The notes beneath the pieces were generated by a model. That model was not told where the DNA came from, did not search any database, and was given only the letters and a program-made list of their open reading frames with translations. Of a stretch of 64,000 nucleotides of DNA, positions 25,344-35,255 are shown piece by piece. The stretch spans positions 310,001 through 374,000 of the forward strand of contig NZ_FMTP01000002.1 of NCBI RefSeq assembly GCF_900100155.1, written 5' to 3'. The stretch comes from Ancylobacter rudongensis. Lineage in GTDB: Bacteria > Pseudomonadota > Alphaproteobacteria > Rhizobiales > Xanthobacteraceae. Numbering within the stretch: the stretch's first letter is position 1; each line of letters begins with the position of its first letter. The position numbers and the translations under genes are program-made.

Positions 25344-26138
25344 ATGACCGCTTATCTCAAGCTCGACCACATCGACAAATCCTTCGCGCGCGGCGGCAGC
25401 ACGACCGACGTGCTCCGCGAGGTCTCGCTCGACATCGCCAAGGGCGAGTACATCTCGGTGATCGGCCATTCCGGCTGCGGCAAGTCCACGCTGCTCAACA
25501 TCGTCGCCGGGCTGACACCGGCCACCCATGGCGGCGTGATCCTTGAGGGAGCCGAGGTCAACAGCCCCGGCCCCGACCGCGCCGTGGTGTTTCAGAACCA
25601 CTCGCTGCTGCCCTGGCTCAGCGTCTATGACAATGTGCGGCTGGCGGTCGACAAGGTGTTCTCCGGCGTGAAGTCGCGCGCCGAGCGCCATGACTGGTGC
25701 CTGCACAATCTCGATCTCGTGCAGATGGGCCATGCCCGGGACAAGCGCCCCTCGGAAATCTCCGGCGGCATGAAGCAGCGCGTCGGCATCGCCCGCGCGC
25801 TGGCCATGCAGCCCAAGGTGCTGCTGCTCGACGAGCCCTTCGGGGCGCTGGACGCGCTGACCCGCGCGCATCTGCAGGATTCCGTCATGCAGATCCATGC
25901 CAGCCTCGGCAACACCGTGATCATGATCACTCATGACGTCGACGAGGCGGTGCTGCTCTCCGACCGCATCGTGATGATGACCAACGGCCCGGCCGCCCAT
26001 ATCGGTGACGTGCTCGACGTGCCGATGCCCCGGCCGCGCCGCCGGCTGGAACTTGTCACCGACCCGGCCTACCTCAAATGCCGCGAGGCGGTGCTCAAGT
26101 TTCTCTATGAGCGCCACCGCTTCGTCGAAGCGGCGTGA
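25344..26138 (+). CDS. nrtD: Nitrate ABC transporter ATP-binding protein
   Basis: A 264-residue ATPase with Walker A GHSGCGKST (41-49), Q-loop FQNHSLLPWLS, signature SGGMKQR and Walker B VLLLDEPFGALDALTR. Only one ATPase is present, so the transporter resembles Klebsiella NasFED rather than cyanobacterial NrtABCD with its NrtC fusion. Start ATG 25344 after GAGGAGG. Confidence 0.92.
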   Translation: MTAYLKLDHIDKSFARGGSTTDVLREVSLDIAKGEYISVIGHSGCGKSTLLNIVAGLTPATHGGVILEGAEVNSPGPDRAVVFQNHSLLPWLSVYDNVRLAVDKVFSGVKSRAERHDWCLHNLDLVQMGHARDKRPSEISGGMKQRVGIARALAMQPKVLLLDEPFGALDALTRAHLQDSVMQIHASLGNTVIMITHDVDEAVLLSDRIVMMTNGPAAHIGDVLDVPMPRPRRRLELVTDPAYLKCREAVLKFLYERHRFVEAA

Positions 26139-26146
26139 GGGCGGCA

Positions 26147-27399
26147 TGAGCGCCCCCCTCATCGTCATCGGCAACGGCATGGCCGCCGCCAAGTTCTGCG
26201 AGGAACTGGCGAACCAGGGCCTCGGCCGCTATTCGGTGGCCGTGATCGGCGCCGAGCCTCACCTTGCCTACAACCGCGTGCTGCTCTCCTCGCTGCTGGC
26301 CGGCGAGGTCACGGCCGGCGACATCGAATTGCGCAACCGCGACTGGTGGCAGGCGCGCGGCGTCACGCTGATCTACGGGCGCCCCGCCCTCTCCATCGAC
26401 ACCGAACGGAACCGCGTGAACCTTGCGGATGGCTCGTCGCTGGGCTTCTCCAAGCTCGTGCTGGCGACCGGCTCGCACCCGATCCGCCTGCCGATTCCGG
26501 GCATGGAGCTTCCCGGTGTCATGACCTTCCGCGAAAGGGCGGATGTTGACGCTCTGCTGGCCGCCGCCAAGCCCGGCACCCGCGCCATCGTCATCGGCGG
26601 TGGCCTGCTGGGGCTGGAGGCGGCGACCGGCGTCGCGGCTGCGGGCGCGCGGACCACGGTCATCCATCTGATGGACCGGCTGATGGAACGCCAGCTCGAC
26701 CCGCGCGCCGGGGCCCTGCTCAAACAGGCCGTCGAGGCGCGCGGCATCGAAGTCCTGCTCGGCGCCTCCACCGCCGCGATCGAGGGTCAGGAGAGCGCCG
26801 AGGGCCGGCGTGTCGCGGGCCTGCGCCTCAGCGACGGGCGGCTCCTGCCGGCCGATCTCGTCATCGTCGCCTGCGGCGTGCGGCCCAATGCCGACCTCGC
26901 CCGCGCGGCCGGGCTGGACTGCAACCGGGGCGTCATGGTCGATGACGGGCTCGCCACCAGCCACGCCGACATCCACGCCATCGGCGAATGCGCCGAGCAT
27001 CGCGGACAGGTCTATGGGCTGGTCGAACCCGCCTATGACCATGCCCGCGTGCTCGCCCGCTGCCTCGCCGGGCGAGCCGCCGCTTATGAGGGCAGCATCA
27101 CCGCCACCAACCTCAAGGTCTCCGGCGTCCATGTGTTCTCGGCCGGCGATTTCACCGGCGGCGCGGGGACGCAGGACATCGTGCTGTCCGATCCCGGCAT
27201 CGGCCTCTACCGCCGCCTCATCCTGCGCCAGGATGGCCAGGGCACCCGGCTGATCGGCGCTGTGTTGTTCGGCGATACCGCCGACGGCCTGTTCTACCTC
27301 GATCTCATCCGATCCGGCCGAGACATAGGCGCCCAGCGCGCCGACCTCGCTTTCGGCCCCACTTTCATGACCGATTTCGACACTGCGGAGGCCGCGTGA
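26147..27399 (+). CDS. NirB-like NAD(P)/FAD-dependent oxidoreductase
   Basis: A 417-residue flavoprotein with two dinucleotide folds: LIVIGNGMAAAKFCEEL at the N-terminus and AIVIGGGLLGLEAATGVAAAGA in the middle. It keeps the NirB landmarks YNRVLLSSLLAGE and LATGSHPIRLPIPG, but lacks the siroheme part of NirB. It is probably the NADH-side electron donor for the nitrate reductase; the pairing is inferred. It lies 8 bases after nrtD, and its stop overlaps the next start (TGATG). Confidence 0.85.
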
Positions 27400-29186
27400 T
27401 GGGCACCGAATTCACCGCCGAGCAGAAGCGTTATCTGGAAGGCTTCGTCTCCGGCCTCGCCGCCACCCGGGCGGCGGGCGGCCTTGCCGGCAGCCCGGCG
27501 CCAGCCCCAGGCTCAGCCCTCCCCCCTGCAACGCCTGCGACCGGCCCTGATGCCAGCGCCCACCGGGCCATGGCCCGCGTGGAGGCGGAAGGGCGCAAGC
27601 TGGTGGCCGAGGAGAAGGGCAAGCGCGAGGAACTCGGCCTCGATTCCTATGCCCGGATGAAGCAGCACGCCCGCGACGGCGTGTTTCCCAAGGGGCCGGA
27701 TATTTTCCGGTGGAAGTTCCACGGCCTGTTCTATGTCGCGCCGACGCAGGACAGCTTCATGTGCCGGCTGCGCATTCCCAACGGCATCCTGAAATACTGG
27801 CAGTTCGCCGGGGTGGCCGACATCGCGGCCACCCATGCCGGCGGCTACAGCAACGTCACCACCCGCGCCAATCTGCAGCTGCGCGAGATCCCCGCCACCG
27901 ATGGGCCGATCCTGCTGGAGAGGCTGATCGGGCTCGGCCTCACCTCGCGCGGCGCCGGCGCCGACAATATCCGCAACGTGACCGGCGGGCCGACCGCCGG
28001 CATCGACCCGCAGGAACTGCTCGATACCCGCCCCTACGCGCTCGACTGGCACCACCACATCCTCGCCGACCGCTCGCTCTACGGCCTGCCGCGCAAATTC
28101 AATGTCGCCTTCGATGGCGGCGGGCGGATCGGCGCGCTGGAGGACACGAATGATATCGGCTTCCAGGCGGTGGAGGTGGCCGACGGCTTCGGCGTGGAGC
28201 CCGGCGTGTGGTTCCGCCTGGTGCTGGGGGGCATTACCGGCCATCTCGACCTCGCCCGCGACACCGGCGTCATCGTCCGCCCGCCCGACGCCACGATGCT
28301 GGCCGACGCCATCGTGCGGGTCTTCATCGACCATGGCGACCGCACCGACCGCAAAAAGGCACGGCTGAAATATCTGCTCGATGCGTGGGGTTTCGAGAGG
28401 TTCCTCGCGGCCACCGAGGAAAAGCTGGGCGCGACGCTCCACCGCGTCCCCGCCCACGCCATCGCCCCGCGTCCGGTGCCGGACCGGCTCGGCCATGTCG
28501 GTGTCCACCCGCAGAAGCAGGCGGGGCTGAACTGGGTCGGCGTGGTGCTGCCCGTCGGCAAGATGACCGTGGAGCAGATGCATGGCCTTGCCCGCATCGC
28601 CCGCGATCTCGGCGACGGCGATCTGCGCCTCACCGTCTGGCAGAATCTGATCCTTTCGGGCGTCGCCGACGCCAACATCCCCCTCGTCGAAGCGGCGCTG
28701 GAAGCGCTCGGCCTCACCTCCAGCGCCACCGCGATCCGCGCCGGGCTGGTGGCCTGCACCGGGGCCGTCGGCTGCAAGTTCGGCAATGCCGACACCAAGG
28801 GGACCGCCGAGGCCATTGCCCGCCATTGCGAGGAAAGGATCGCCATCGACCTGCCGGTGAACATCCATGTCACCGGCTGCCATCATTCCTGCGCGCAGCA
28901 TTATATCGGCGATATAGGGCTGGTCGGCGCCCGCGTGCCGGTGAGCGAGGATGGCGACACGGTGGAGGGCTATCACCTCATCGTCGGTGGTGGCTTCGGC
29001 GCCGACGCCGCCATCGGCCGCGAACTCTATCGCGATGTGAAGGCGGTCGACGCGCCGATGGTGGTGGAGGGGCTGCTCAAGGTGTGGATGGCCCGGCGCG
29101 CCGCCCCCACCGAGACGCTCGCCCAGTTCACCCGCCGCCATGAGCCGGAGGCGTTGCGCGCCCTGGTCGAGGAGGCCGCGCCATGA
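27399..29186 (+). CDS. nirA: Siroheme/[4Fe-4S] assimilatory nitrite reductase
   Basis: Six-electron reduction of nitrite to ammonium in the cytosol. A 595-residue protein of the NirA/CysI family with duplicated ferredoxin-like and siroheme half-domains. Cluster ligands are Cys453 and Cys459 (CTGAVGC) and Cys494 and Cys498 (CHHSC). Substrate-side basic residues lie in YSNVTTRANLQLREI and DNIRNVTGGPTAGID. About 95 extra N-terminal residues, Ala/Pro-rich in part, precede the core. ATG 27399 follows GGAGG; the end overlaps the next gene by four bases (ATGA). Confidence 0.93.
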   Translation: MGTEFTAEQKRYLEGFVSGLAATRAAGGLAGSPAPAPGSALPPATPATGPDASAHRAMARVEAEGRKLVAEEKGKREELGLDSYARMKQHARDGVFPKGPDIFRWKFHGLFYVAPTQDSFMCRLRIPNGILKYWQFAGVADIAATHAGGYSNVTTRANLQLREIPATDGPILLERLIGLGLTSRGAGADNIRNVTGGPTAGIDPQELLDTRPYALDWHHHILADRSLYGLPRKFNVAFDGGGRIGALEDTNDIGFQAVEVADGFGVEPGVWFRLVLGGITGHLDLARDTGVIVRPPDATMLADAIVRVFIDHGDRTDRKKARLKYLLDAWGFERFLAATEEKLGATLHRVPAHAIAPRPVPDRLGHVGVHPQKQAGLNWVGVVLPVGKMTVEQMHGLARIARDLGDGDLRLTVWQNLILSGVADANIPLVEAALEALGLTSSATAIRAGLVACTGAVGCKFGNADTKGTAEAIARHCEERIAIDLPVNIHVTGCHHSCAQHYIGDIGLVGARVPVSEDGDTVEGYHLIVGGGFGADAAIGRELYRDVKAVDAPMVVEGLLKVWMARRAAPTETLAQFTRRHEPEALRALVEEAAP

Positions 29187-30769
29187 ACGCGCCGACCCAG
29201 ATTCCGCCCGTCTTCGCCTTCATCTCCGAGACGGCGCCGTTCAGCGAGGAACAGCGCTCCTGGCTCAATGGCTTCTTCGCCGGCATGCTGGCGCCGCAGG
29301 CCGCCCCCACGGCCTTGTCCGTCACCGACACTGCCGCGCTCGCCCCCGCTCCGCTCGACGATGGCGCGCCCTGGCACGACGCCTCGATGCCGCTCGACGA
29401 GCGCCTCAAGCTGGCGGAGGGAAAGCCGCTGCCGCGCCGGATGATGGCGGCGATGGCGCAGCAGGATTGCGGCCAGTGCGGCTATCTCTGCGAGACCTAC
29501 GCCGCGGCCATCGCCGGCGGCAAGGAAGCGCGCCTCAACCTGTGCGCGCCGGGTGGGAAAGAGACGACCCGGACGCTGAAGGCGCTCGCCGCCGAGCTTG
29601 ACGGCGTCGCGCCGGCGGCGCCGGCGGCAGGCGTGGCGCCAGCCCCGGTCGACGTGCCCGGCTTTTCGCGCGACAACCCGGCGCTGGTGACGCTGACGGC
29701 CCGACATCGTCTGAACAAGGACGGGTCGGAGAAGGACACCTGGCATGTCGCGTTCGACCTGGGGCCATCCGGCCTCGACTACGCCGTCGGCGACAGTTTC
29801 GGGATCTTCCCCGAGAACGACCAGGGCCTCGTGGCCGCTGTGCTCGACGCGGTGGGCGGCACGCCGCAGGACATGATCGGCGAGCGCCACGCCGCCGACG
29901 TGCTGGCGCGCGACATCTGCCTCGGCACCGCGCCGGACAGCCTCTATCAGCTGCTGACCTACCACACCGGCGGCGACATGCGCCGCAAGGCGCGCGCTCT
30001 GGCCGCCGGCGAGGATCCGGACGGCGACGCGGCGACCCTCGACGTGCTGGCCGCCATCGAGAAATTCGGCCGCCCCCGCATCGCGCCGGAGGTGCTCATA
30101 GAGGCGCTGGAGCCGCTGCAGCCGCGTCTCTACTCGATCTCGTCCAGCCCGAAGGCGACCCCGCGCCAGCTGTCCCTGACCGTCGACACGGTCCGCTACC
30201 GCGTCGGCGACCGCACCCGCCTTGGCGTCGGTTCCACCTTTCTAACCGGCCGGCTGGACGGGAACACGCCGATGCGCGCCTATGTCCAGAAGGCGCATGG
30301 CTTCGCCCTGCCGGTGGACCCGGCGACGCCCATCATCATGGTCGGCCCCGGCACCGGCATCGCCCCGTTCCGCGCCTTCTTGTGGGAGCGCCTGGCCATG
30401 AAGGCGCCGGGCCGCAACTGGCTGTTCTTCGGCCATCATCGCAGCGACTGCGATTTCTTCTACGAGGACGAACTCGCCGGCATGCGCGCCTCCGGCCATC
30501 TCTCGCGCCTGACGCTGGCCTGGTCGCGCGATGCGGCCGAGAAGGTCTACGTGCAGGACCGCATGCGCGAAGTCGGCGCCGACCTGTTCAGCTGGCTGGA
30601 GGACGGCGCGCATTTCTACATCTGCGGCGACGCCAAACGCATGGCGCGCGATGTCGAGCATGCGCTGGTCGATGTCGTGGCGACCCATGGCAAGCGTGCG
30701 TCCACCGACGCGCAAGCCTATGTGACCGCGCTGAAAAAGGCCGGCCGCTATCAGGCGGACGTCTATTGA
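29183..30769 (+). CDS. CysJ-like FAD/NADPH reductase with an N-terminal iron-sulfur domain in place of the FMN domain
   Basis: A 528-residue reductase. Residues about 90-130 hold a four-cysteine motif (C96, C99, C103, C121: DCGQCGYLC...LCAPGGKE) like the small FeS domain of RnfB-type proteins. The rest is the FAD/NADPH half of sulfite reductase CysJ: RLYSISS (315-321) and VGPGTGIAPFRAFLWERLA (387 on). There is no flavodoxin domain, so electrons probably pass NADPH-FAD-[4Fe-4S] to NirA directly. A serine/alanine/proline region lies on each side of the FeS motif. Confidence 0.87.
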   Translation: MNAPTQIPPVFAFISETAPFSEEQRSWLNGFFAGMLAPQAAPTALSVTDTAALAPAPLDDGAPWHDASMPLDERLKLAEGKPLPRRMMAAMAQQDCGQCGYLCETYAAAIAGGKEARLNLCAPGGKETTRTLKALAAELDGVAPAAPAAGVAPAPVDVPGFSRDNPALVTLTARHRLNKDGSEKDTWHVAFDLGPSGLDYAVGDSFGIFPENDQGLVAAVLDAVGGTPQDMIGERHAADVLARDICLGTAPDSLYQLLTYHTGGDMRRKARALAAGEDPDGDAATLDVLAAIEKFGRPRIAPEVLIEALEPLQPRLYSISSSPKATPRQLSLTVDTVRYRVGDRTRLGVGSTFLTGRLDGNTPMRAYVQKAHGFALPVDPATPIIMVGPGTGIAPFRAFLWERLAMKAPGRNWLFFGHHRSDCDFFYEDELAGMRASGHLSRLTLAWSRDAAEKVYVQDRMREVGADLFSWLEDGAHFYICGDAKRMARDVEHALVDVVATHGKRASTDAQAYVTALKKAGRYQADVY

Positions 30770-33498
30770 TGAACGCGCCGGTGCCCCCCATCGCCCCTGA
30801 GACCGACGCGCCCGTCATGCGCACCACCTGCCCCTATTGCGGCGTCGGGTGCGGCGTGCTCGCGCGCCCGGATGGCGCCGGTGGCACCTCGGTTGCCGGC
30901 GACCCCGATCACCCGGCGAATTTCGGCCGGCTCTGCTCGAAAGGCTCGGCACTTGGCGAAACGCTGGGGTTGGCGACGCGGCTTCTGCATCCGATGGCGC
31001 GCGGCGGCGATGGCCGGATGGCCCGCGTCGAATGGGACACGGCCATCGGTCAGATCGCGCAGGCCTTCGGGCAAACCATCGAAAGGCACGGGCCCGATGC
31101 CGTCGCCTTCTATCTCTCAGGGCAATTGCTGACCGAGGACTATTACGCCGCCAACAAGCTCGCCAAGGGCTTCCTCGGCACCGCGAATGTCGACACCAAT
31201 TCGCGACTCTGCATGGCCTCTTCCGTTGCCGGCCATCGCCGCGCCTTCGGCTCCGACACCGTGCCCGGCGTCTATGCCGATCTGGACGAGGCCGATCTCG
31301 TTGTTCTGGTCGGCTCCAATGCGGCGTGGTGCCATCCCATCCTGTTCCGGCGTCTGGAGGCCGCCCGCGCCGGGCGCGGCACTAAGCTGGTCGTGATCGA
31401 CCCGCGCCGCACCGCGACAGGTGACGAGGCCGACCTGTTCCTGCCGGTGAACCCGGGCAAGGACACGGTGCTGTTCGCAGGGCTGCTGGCTTGGCTGGCG
31501 GACCATGAAGCGCTCGACCACGCCTATATCGACGCCCACACCAGCGGCTTCGCGCAGGCGCTGGCGAGTGCCCGCGCGATGGCGCCCGATATCGAGCAGA
31601 TCGCGCGCGAGACCGGCATTCCGACGGCGGACCTCGTCGAATTCTACACCTTGTTCACCACGCATGAGCGCGCGGTCACCTGCTACTCGCAGGGGGTGAA
31701 CCAGTCGGCGCAGGGCACCGACAAGGTGAACGCGATCCTCAATGTTCACCTCGCTACCGGCCGTATCGGCCGCCCCGGCATGGGCCCGTTCTCGCTCACG
31801 GGTCAGCCGAACGCGATGGGCGGCCGGGAGGTTGGCGGCCTCGCCAACCAATTGGCGGCGCATATGACTTTTACGCCCGCCGACATTGATCGGGTGCGCC
31901 GTTTCTGGCGGGCACCCCGCATGGCGGCACGCGAGGGGCTGAAGGCGGTCGAGATGTTCGAGGCCGTCGCCGCCGGCCGGATCAAGGCCCTCTGGATCAT
32001 GGGCACCAACCCGGCGGTCAGCCTGCCGCAGGCAGCTTCGGCTGCCCGCGCCCTCGGCTCTCTGGATTTTCTCGTCGTCTCCGAGAACGTCGCCACGAAC
32101 GACACCGTGTCCTGCCGGCCGCATCTGGTGCTGCCGGCGCTTGCCTGGGGGGAGAAGGACGGCACCGTCACCAATTCCGAGCGGCGGATTTCCCGCCAGC
32201 GGGCGTTTCTGCCGGCTCCCGGCGAGGCGCGAGCGGACTGGTGGGCGATGGCACAGGTCGGTCGCCGGCTCGGCTTCGATGAGGCCTTCGCCTGGCGCAG
32301 CGCCGCCGATGTCTTTCGCGAACATGCCGCTCTGTCCGGCTTCGAGAACGACGGCAGCCGGGATTTCGACCTTGGTGGCCTCGCCTCTCTCGATGATGCC
32401 GCCTTCGACCTTTTGGCGCCGGTGCAGTGGCCGGTGCGGTCCGAAGGCGACACGGCCGACAAGCGCTTCTTTGCCAATGGTCGTTTCTTCACGCCGGATC
32501 GCCGGGCGCGTTTTGTTGCGCCGATGGCGGCGCGACTGGCGACCGAGGTCGGCACGGACGTCCCGTTCATCCTCAACACCGGCCGCATTCGCGACCAGTG
32601 GCACACCATGACGCGAACCGGGCTCAGCCCCCGGCTTGGCGCGCACCTGCCCGTGCCCTTTGTCGAGATACACCCCTCGGACGCCGCGCAGCTCGGCGCA
32701 GAGGACGGCGCGCTGGTAGCGCTGCAATCCGCCCATGGCAGCGCCGTGCTGGAAGCCCGGCTCAGCGCCGGCCAGAAACGCGGCGCCTTGTTTGCACCCA
32801 TTCACTGGTCCAATGCCACCTCGTCGAACGCGCGGATCAATGACCTCGTTGCGGCGGTCACGGACCCGGTTTCAGGTCAGCCTGAATCGAAGGCGATGCC
32901 GGTGCGGGCGGCTGTCCTGCCTGTGAGGTTTCGCGGGTTCATCCTCAGCCGTGCCGCTGTCGCCGACCTGCCGGCGCTTTGGTGGGCGAAAGTCGCGGTG
33001 GAAGGCGGGGAAGGCTATCTGATTGCCACCGACCAGGAGCCGGACGAGTGGAGGCATCACGCAGCTGCGATACTGGGGACCCGCGACTATGCCGAATATG
33101 TCGACGCCCCCGGGGGCATGTATCGCGCGGCCGCGTTCGATGACGCTGGCGCGCTTGTGGGCGCGGTCTTCCTCTCGCCCGGTGGCGCCCGCGCGTCGTG
33201 GGACGGGCTGAAGGCGCGGCTGGCAGCGCGGACGCTCAGTTCAACCGGGCGCCGTCATCTCCTGTCCGGCCGAGGCGACGACCGCGCGGCGGCGTCCGGC
33301 CCGCTGGTCTGCGCCTGTTTTGCGGTCTCCACGTCGCAGATCGACGCCGCACTCGCGGCGGAACCGGGCGCCGATGTTCAGCGGCTGGGGCAGATGCTGC
33401 GGGCCGGAACAAACTGCGGCTCTTGCGTGCCGGAACTGCGAAAGCTGATCCAACGCCGAGCCCCGGCCGACCTTGCCACTGTCGGGGTGCTCGCGTGA
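30769..33498 (+). CDS. nasA: Assimilatory nitrate reductase, large molybdenum subunit
   Basis: A 909-residue molybdopterin (bis-MGD) enzyme that reduces nitrate to nitrite. The N-terminal [4Fe-4S] ligands are C21, C24, C28 and C56. Typical stretches are NSRLCMASSVAGHRRAFGSD, GSNAAWCHPILFRRLE, GRIGRPGMGPFSLTGQPNAMGGREVGG, and NTGRIRDQWHTMTRTG near the C-terminus. A BFD-like [2Fe-2S] domain closes the protein (C848, C850, C883, C886), the usual entry point for electrons in NADH-linked NasA. ATG 30769 overlaps the preceding stop (TGATG). Last gene of the operon. Confidence 0.95.
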   Translation: MNAPVPPIAPETDAPVMRTTCPYCGVGCGVLARPDGAGGTSVAGDPDHPANFGRLCSKGSALGETLGLATRLLHPMARGGDGRMARVEWDTAIGQIAQAFGQTIERHGPDAVAFYLSGQLLTEDYYAANKLAKGFLGTANVDTNSRLCMASSVAGHRRAFGSDTVPGVYADLDEADLVVLVGSNAAWCHPILFRRLEAARAGRGTKLVVIDPRRTATGDEADLFLPVNPGKDTVLFAGLLAWLADHEALDHAYIDAHTSGFAQALASARAMAPDIEQIARETGIPTADLVEFYTLFTTHERAVTCYSQGVNQSAQGTDKVNAILNVHLATGRIGRPGMGPFSLTGQPNAMGGREVGGLANQLAAHMTFTPADIDRVRRFWRAPRMAAREGLKAVEMFEAVAAGRIKALWIMGTNPAVSLPQAASAARALGSLDFLVVSENVATNDTVSCRPHLVLPALAWGEKDGTVTNSERRISRQRAFLPAPGEARADWWAMAQVGRRLGFDEAFAWRSAADVFREHAALSGFENDGSRDFDLGGLASLDDAAFDLLAPVQWPVRSEGDTADKRFFANGRFFTPDRRARFVAPMAARLATEVGTDVPFILNTGRIRDQWHTMTRTGLSPRLGAHLPVPFVEIHPSDAAQLGAEDGALVALQSAHGSAVLEARLSAGQKRGALFAPIHWSNATSSNARINDLVAAVTDPVSGQPESKAMPVRAAVLPVRFRGFILSRAAVADLPALWWAKVAVEGGEGYLIATDQEPDEWRHHAAAILGTRDYAEYVDAPGGMYRAAAFDDAGALVGAVFLSPGGARASWDGLKARLAARTLSSTGRRHLLSGRGDDRAAASGPLVCACFAVSTSQIDAALAAEPGADVQRLGQMLRAGTNCGSCVPELRKLIQRRAPADLATVGVLA

Positions 33499-33679
33499 TC
33501 CCCCGTTCCGCTCACACGCCGTTGGGCGGCTGTGAAAGCTTCGACGGCTTCCATGGCGCGAGGCCAACCGCGCGGCGGTCTTGGGTCGATCACGCCCGAA
33601 GGCATAAAAATGCGGCGCCCACAGCTGGGGCCACGGGCGCGGCCGGCGCCGCTATGTGGGTCAACGACCCGAACCGAAC

Positions 33680-33721
33680 GGCGCCGGCGGAAGGGGGTGA
33701 GGCGCGCCTTCCGCCGGCGCC
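33680..33721. terminator. Strong hairpin between nasA and the EipA-like gene
   Basis: GGCGCCGGCGGAAGG and CCTTCCGCCGGCGCC form a perfect 15-bp stem with a 12-base loop, followed on the plus strand by AATTATTG. It lies between converging genes and may end transcription from both. The rest of 33499-33775 holds nothing I recognise. Confidence 0.6.
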
Positions 33722-33775
33722 AATTATTGTCGCCATCCGGCGCGGCGCGCGCGCAGGACGGCCGAACTGAGAGCC

Positions 33776-34210
33776 TCACTTCAGCGACAGAGCCAGCCCG
33801 CTCAGATCAAGGCTGACGATGACGCCCTTCTGCTCGCCGCTCAGCTCCAGAACGGCGCCGTTCTGGTTGGTCAGGATAACGGCCTGCGCGCCCTTTCCGA
33901 AGGCGGCGCCCGCACCGCCCTGGGCATAGACCCCGGAAACGTCAGACGGGCGCTGGATGTTCTTCACCGTTCCATGCAGCCGGGTCTCGGAAGCGCCGAA
34001 GGTGAAGCCATAGCTCAGTCCTCCGACCGAGAGCGGATATTTGCGGCCCTGAAAGGTCAGCACGCCGTCACCGGCGGACCCGCCGACCACGAAACCGGCC
34101 TTCACGATACGGATGGTGATGGTGCCATCGGCCGCGCTCGCCATAGACGCGGCGCCGATGAGCGCGACCAATGCGAGGAGCCCGACCCTTAGTGCCGACA
34201 GGACTTTCAT
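33776..34210 (-). CDS. Periplasmic EipA-like (DUF1134) protein
   Basis: A 144-residue exported protein with a signal peptide (VGLLALVALIGAASMASA, ending near residue 27). The mature part is a beta-rich domain with IVKAGFVVGGSAGDGVLTF, YPLSVGGLSYGFTFGASE, IQRPSDVSGVYAQGGAGAAFG, AVILTNQNGAVLEL and VSLDLSGLALSLK. This resembles DUF1134, whose Brucella member EipA affects envelope integrity. The match is from memory of family patterns. ATG 34210 places the signal peptide at the terminus. Confidence 0.6.
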   Translation of the reverse strand: MKVLSALRVGLLALVALIGAASMASAADGTITIRIVKAGFVVGGSAGDGVLTFQGRKYPLSVGGLSYGFTFGASETRLHGTVKNIQRPSDVSGVYAQGGAGAAFGKGAQAVILTNQNGAVLELSGEQKGVIVSLDLSGLALSLK

Positions 34211-34388
34211 CGACGATACCTTCCAAACGAGAGCGATGTGCGATGCGCGATGTTGCCCATCGTGGGACAACGCTCACTTTGGCGTTTCGTTGCGCGACAA
34301 TCAACCGGGACGCCGTGTGCGCCTCCGTCGAGCCACGGCTCGGGGACCATTGCCCGTCGGCTCACGGCCATGCCGGCCGCACGCGCCC

Positions 34389-35255
34389 TCAGCCGGCGAA
34401 GCGGGCGATCGCGGCGGCCAGCGCGTCCATGTCGCGCTCGCGCAGGGCGAACAGCCAATAGGGCAGCGCGATGGCGAGGCTGCCGATCCGCTCCACCCTC
34501 CCCGCGTCCAGATGGGCCCGCGCCGCCCGCTCGGGCAGCACGGCGAGGTGGCGCCCGGCCCCAAGCAGCGAGAGCACCGCCATGCTGGAGGCAAGCCGCA
34601 GCTTCGGGTCGAGAAGCCGGCCGGGGTCCAGCCGCTGCGCCGTCAGCCCGGCGGTGATCGTCGGCGTCAGGTCGCTCTGTTCCCACACCAGCGGGGCGTG
34701 ATCGGCCAGCTCGCGCCAGCCGGCCTCCGCCGGCAGGCGACGGGCGAGGGTCGGGTGGGCGCAGACGATCAGCGTATCGGCGAAGACGCGGGCGAGGCGG
34801 AACTGCGGGTGGCTCGGCATGACATTGGTGATGCCGACATCGGCGCTGCCGCGCATCACCAGCGCGGTGACATCGTCGACCCCGGCGCGCAGCAGCCGCA
34901 GGGCGGGAAAATCCTCGCCGCCGGCGGCCGTCATCTCCGGCATCCAGTGGTCATAGGCATGGCCGGTGCAGGCGGCGATGGCGAAGGCGTCGAGCGGGCG
35001 CCGGCTCTCGATGCGCAATATGGTGAGGTCCACATCGCGCAGGATACGCTCGGCCTCGCTCAGCAGCACCTGCCCCGCCTCGGTGAGTGCCAGCCGCCGC
35101 CCCGTCCGGTCGAACAGGGCGACCTCGTGCTTCTCCTCCAGCTTCTTGATGCAGACGCTGACCGCCGACTGGGTGATGCCGAGCCGCTGGGCGGCATGGG
35201 TGAAGCTGCCGTAATGCGCCGCCTCAAGAAAGATCTTCATCTGCTCGAAGGTCAC
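34389..35255 (-). CDS. LysR-family transcriptional regulator
   Basis: A 288-residue regulator: winged helix at residues 1-60 (MTFEQMKIFLEAAHYGSFTHAAQRLGITQSAVSVCIKKLEE) and a co-inducer domain from about 90. It is divergent from the monooxygenase-symporter operon and probably controls it. The start is GTG 35255, whose surroundings are part of a tandem repeat that reaches upstream. The ligand is unknown. Confidence 0.9.
   Translation of the reverse strand: MTFEQMKIFLEAAHYGSFTHAAQRLGITQSAVSVCIKKLEEKHEVALFDRTGRRLALTEAGQVLLSEAERILRDVDLTILRIESRRPLDAFAIAACTGHAYDHWMPEMTAAGGEDFPALRLLRAGVDDVTALVMRGSADVGITNVMPSHPQFRLARVFADTLIVCAHPTLARRLPAEAGWRELADHAPLVWEQSDLTPTITAGLTAQRLDPGRLLDPKLRLASSMAVLSLLGAGRHLAVLPERAARAHLDAGRVERIGSLAIALPYWLFALRERDMDALAAAIARFAG

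Noticed and set aside
33499-33775. Possible small gene after nasA
   Set aside because: The frames lack ribosome sites and family features, and a strong terminator-like hairpin occupies the middle.
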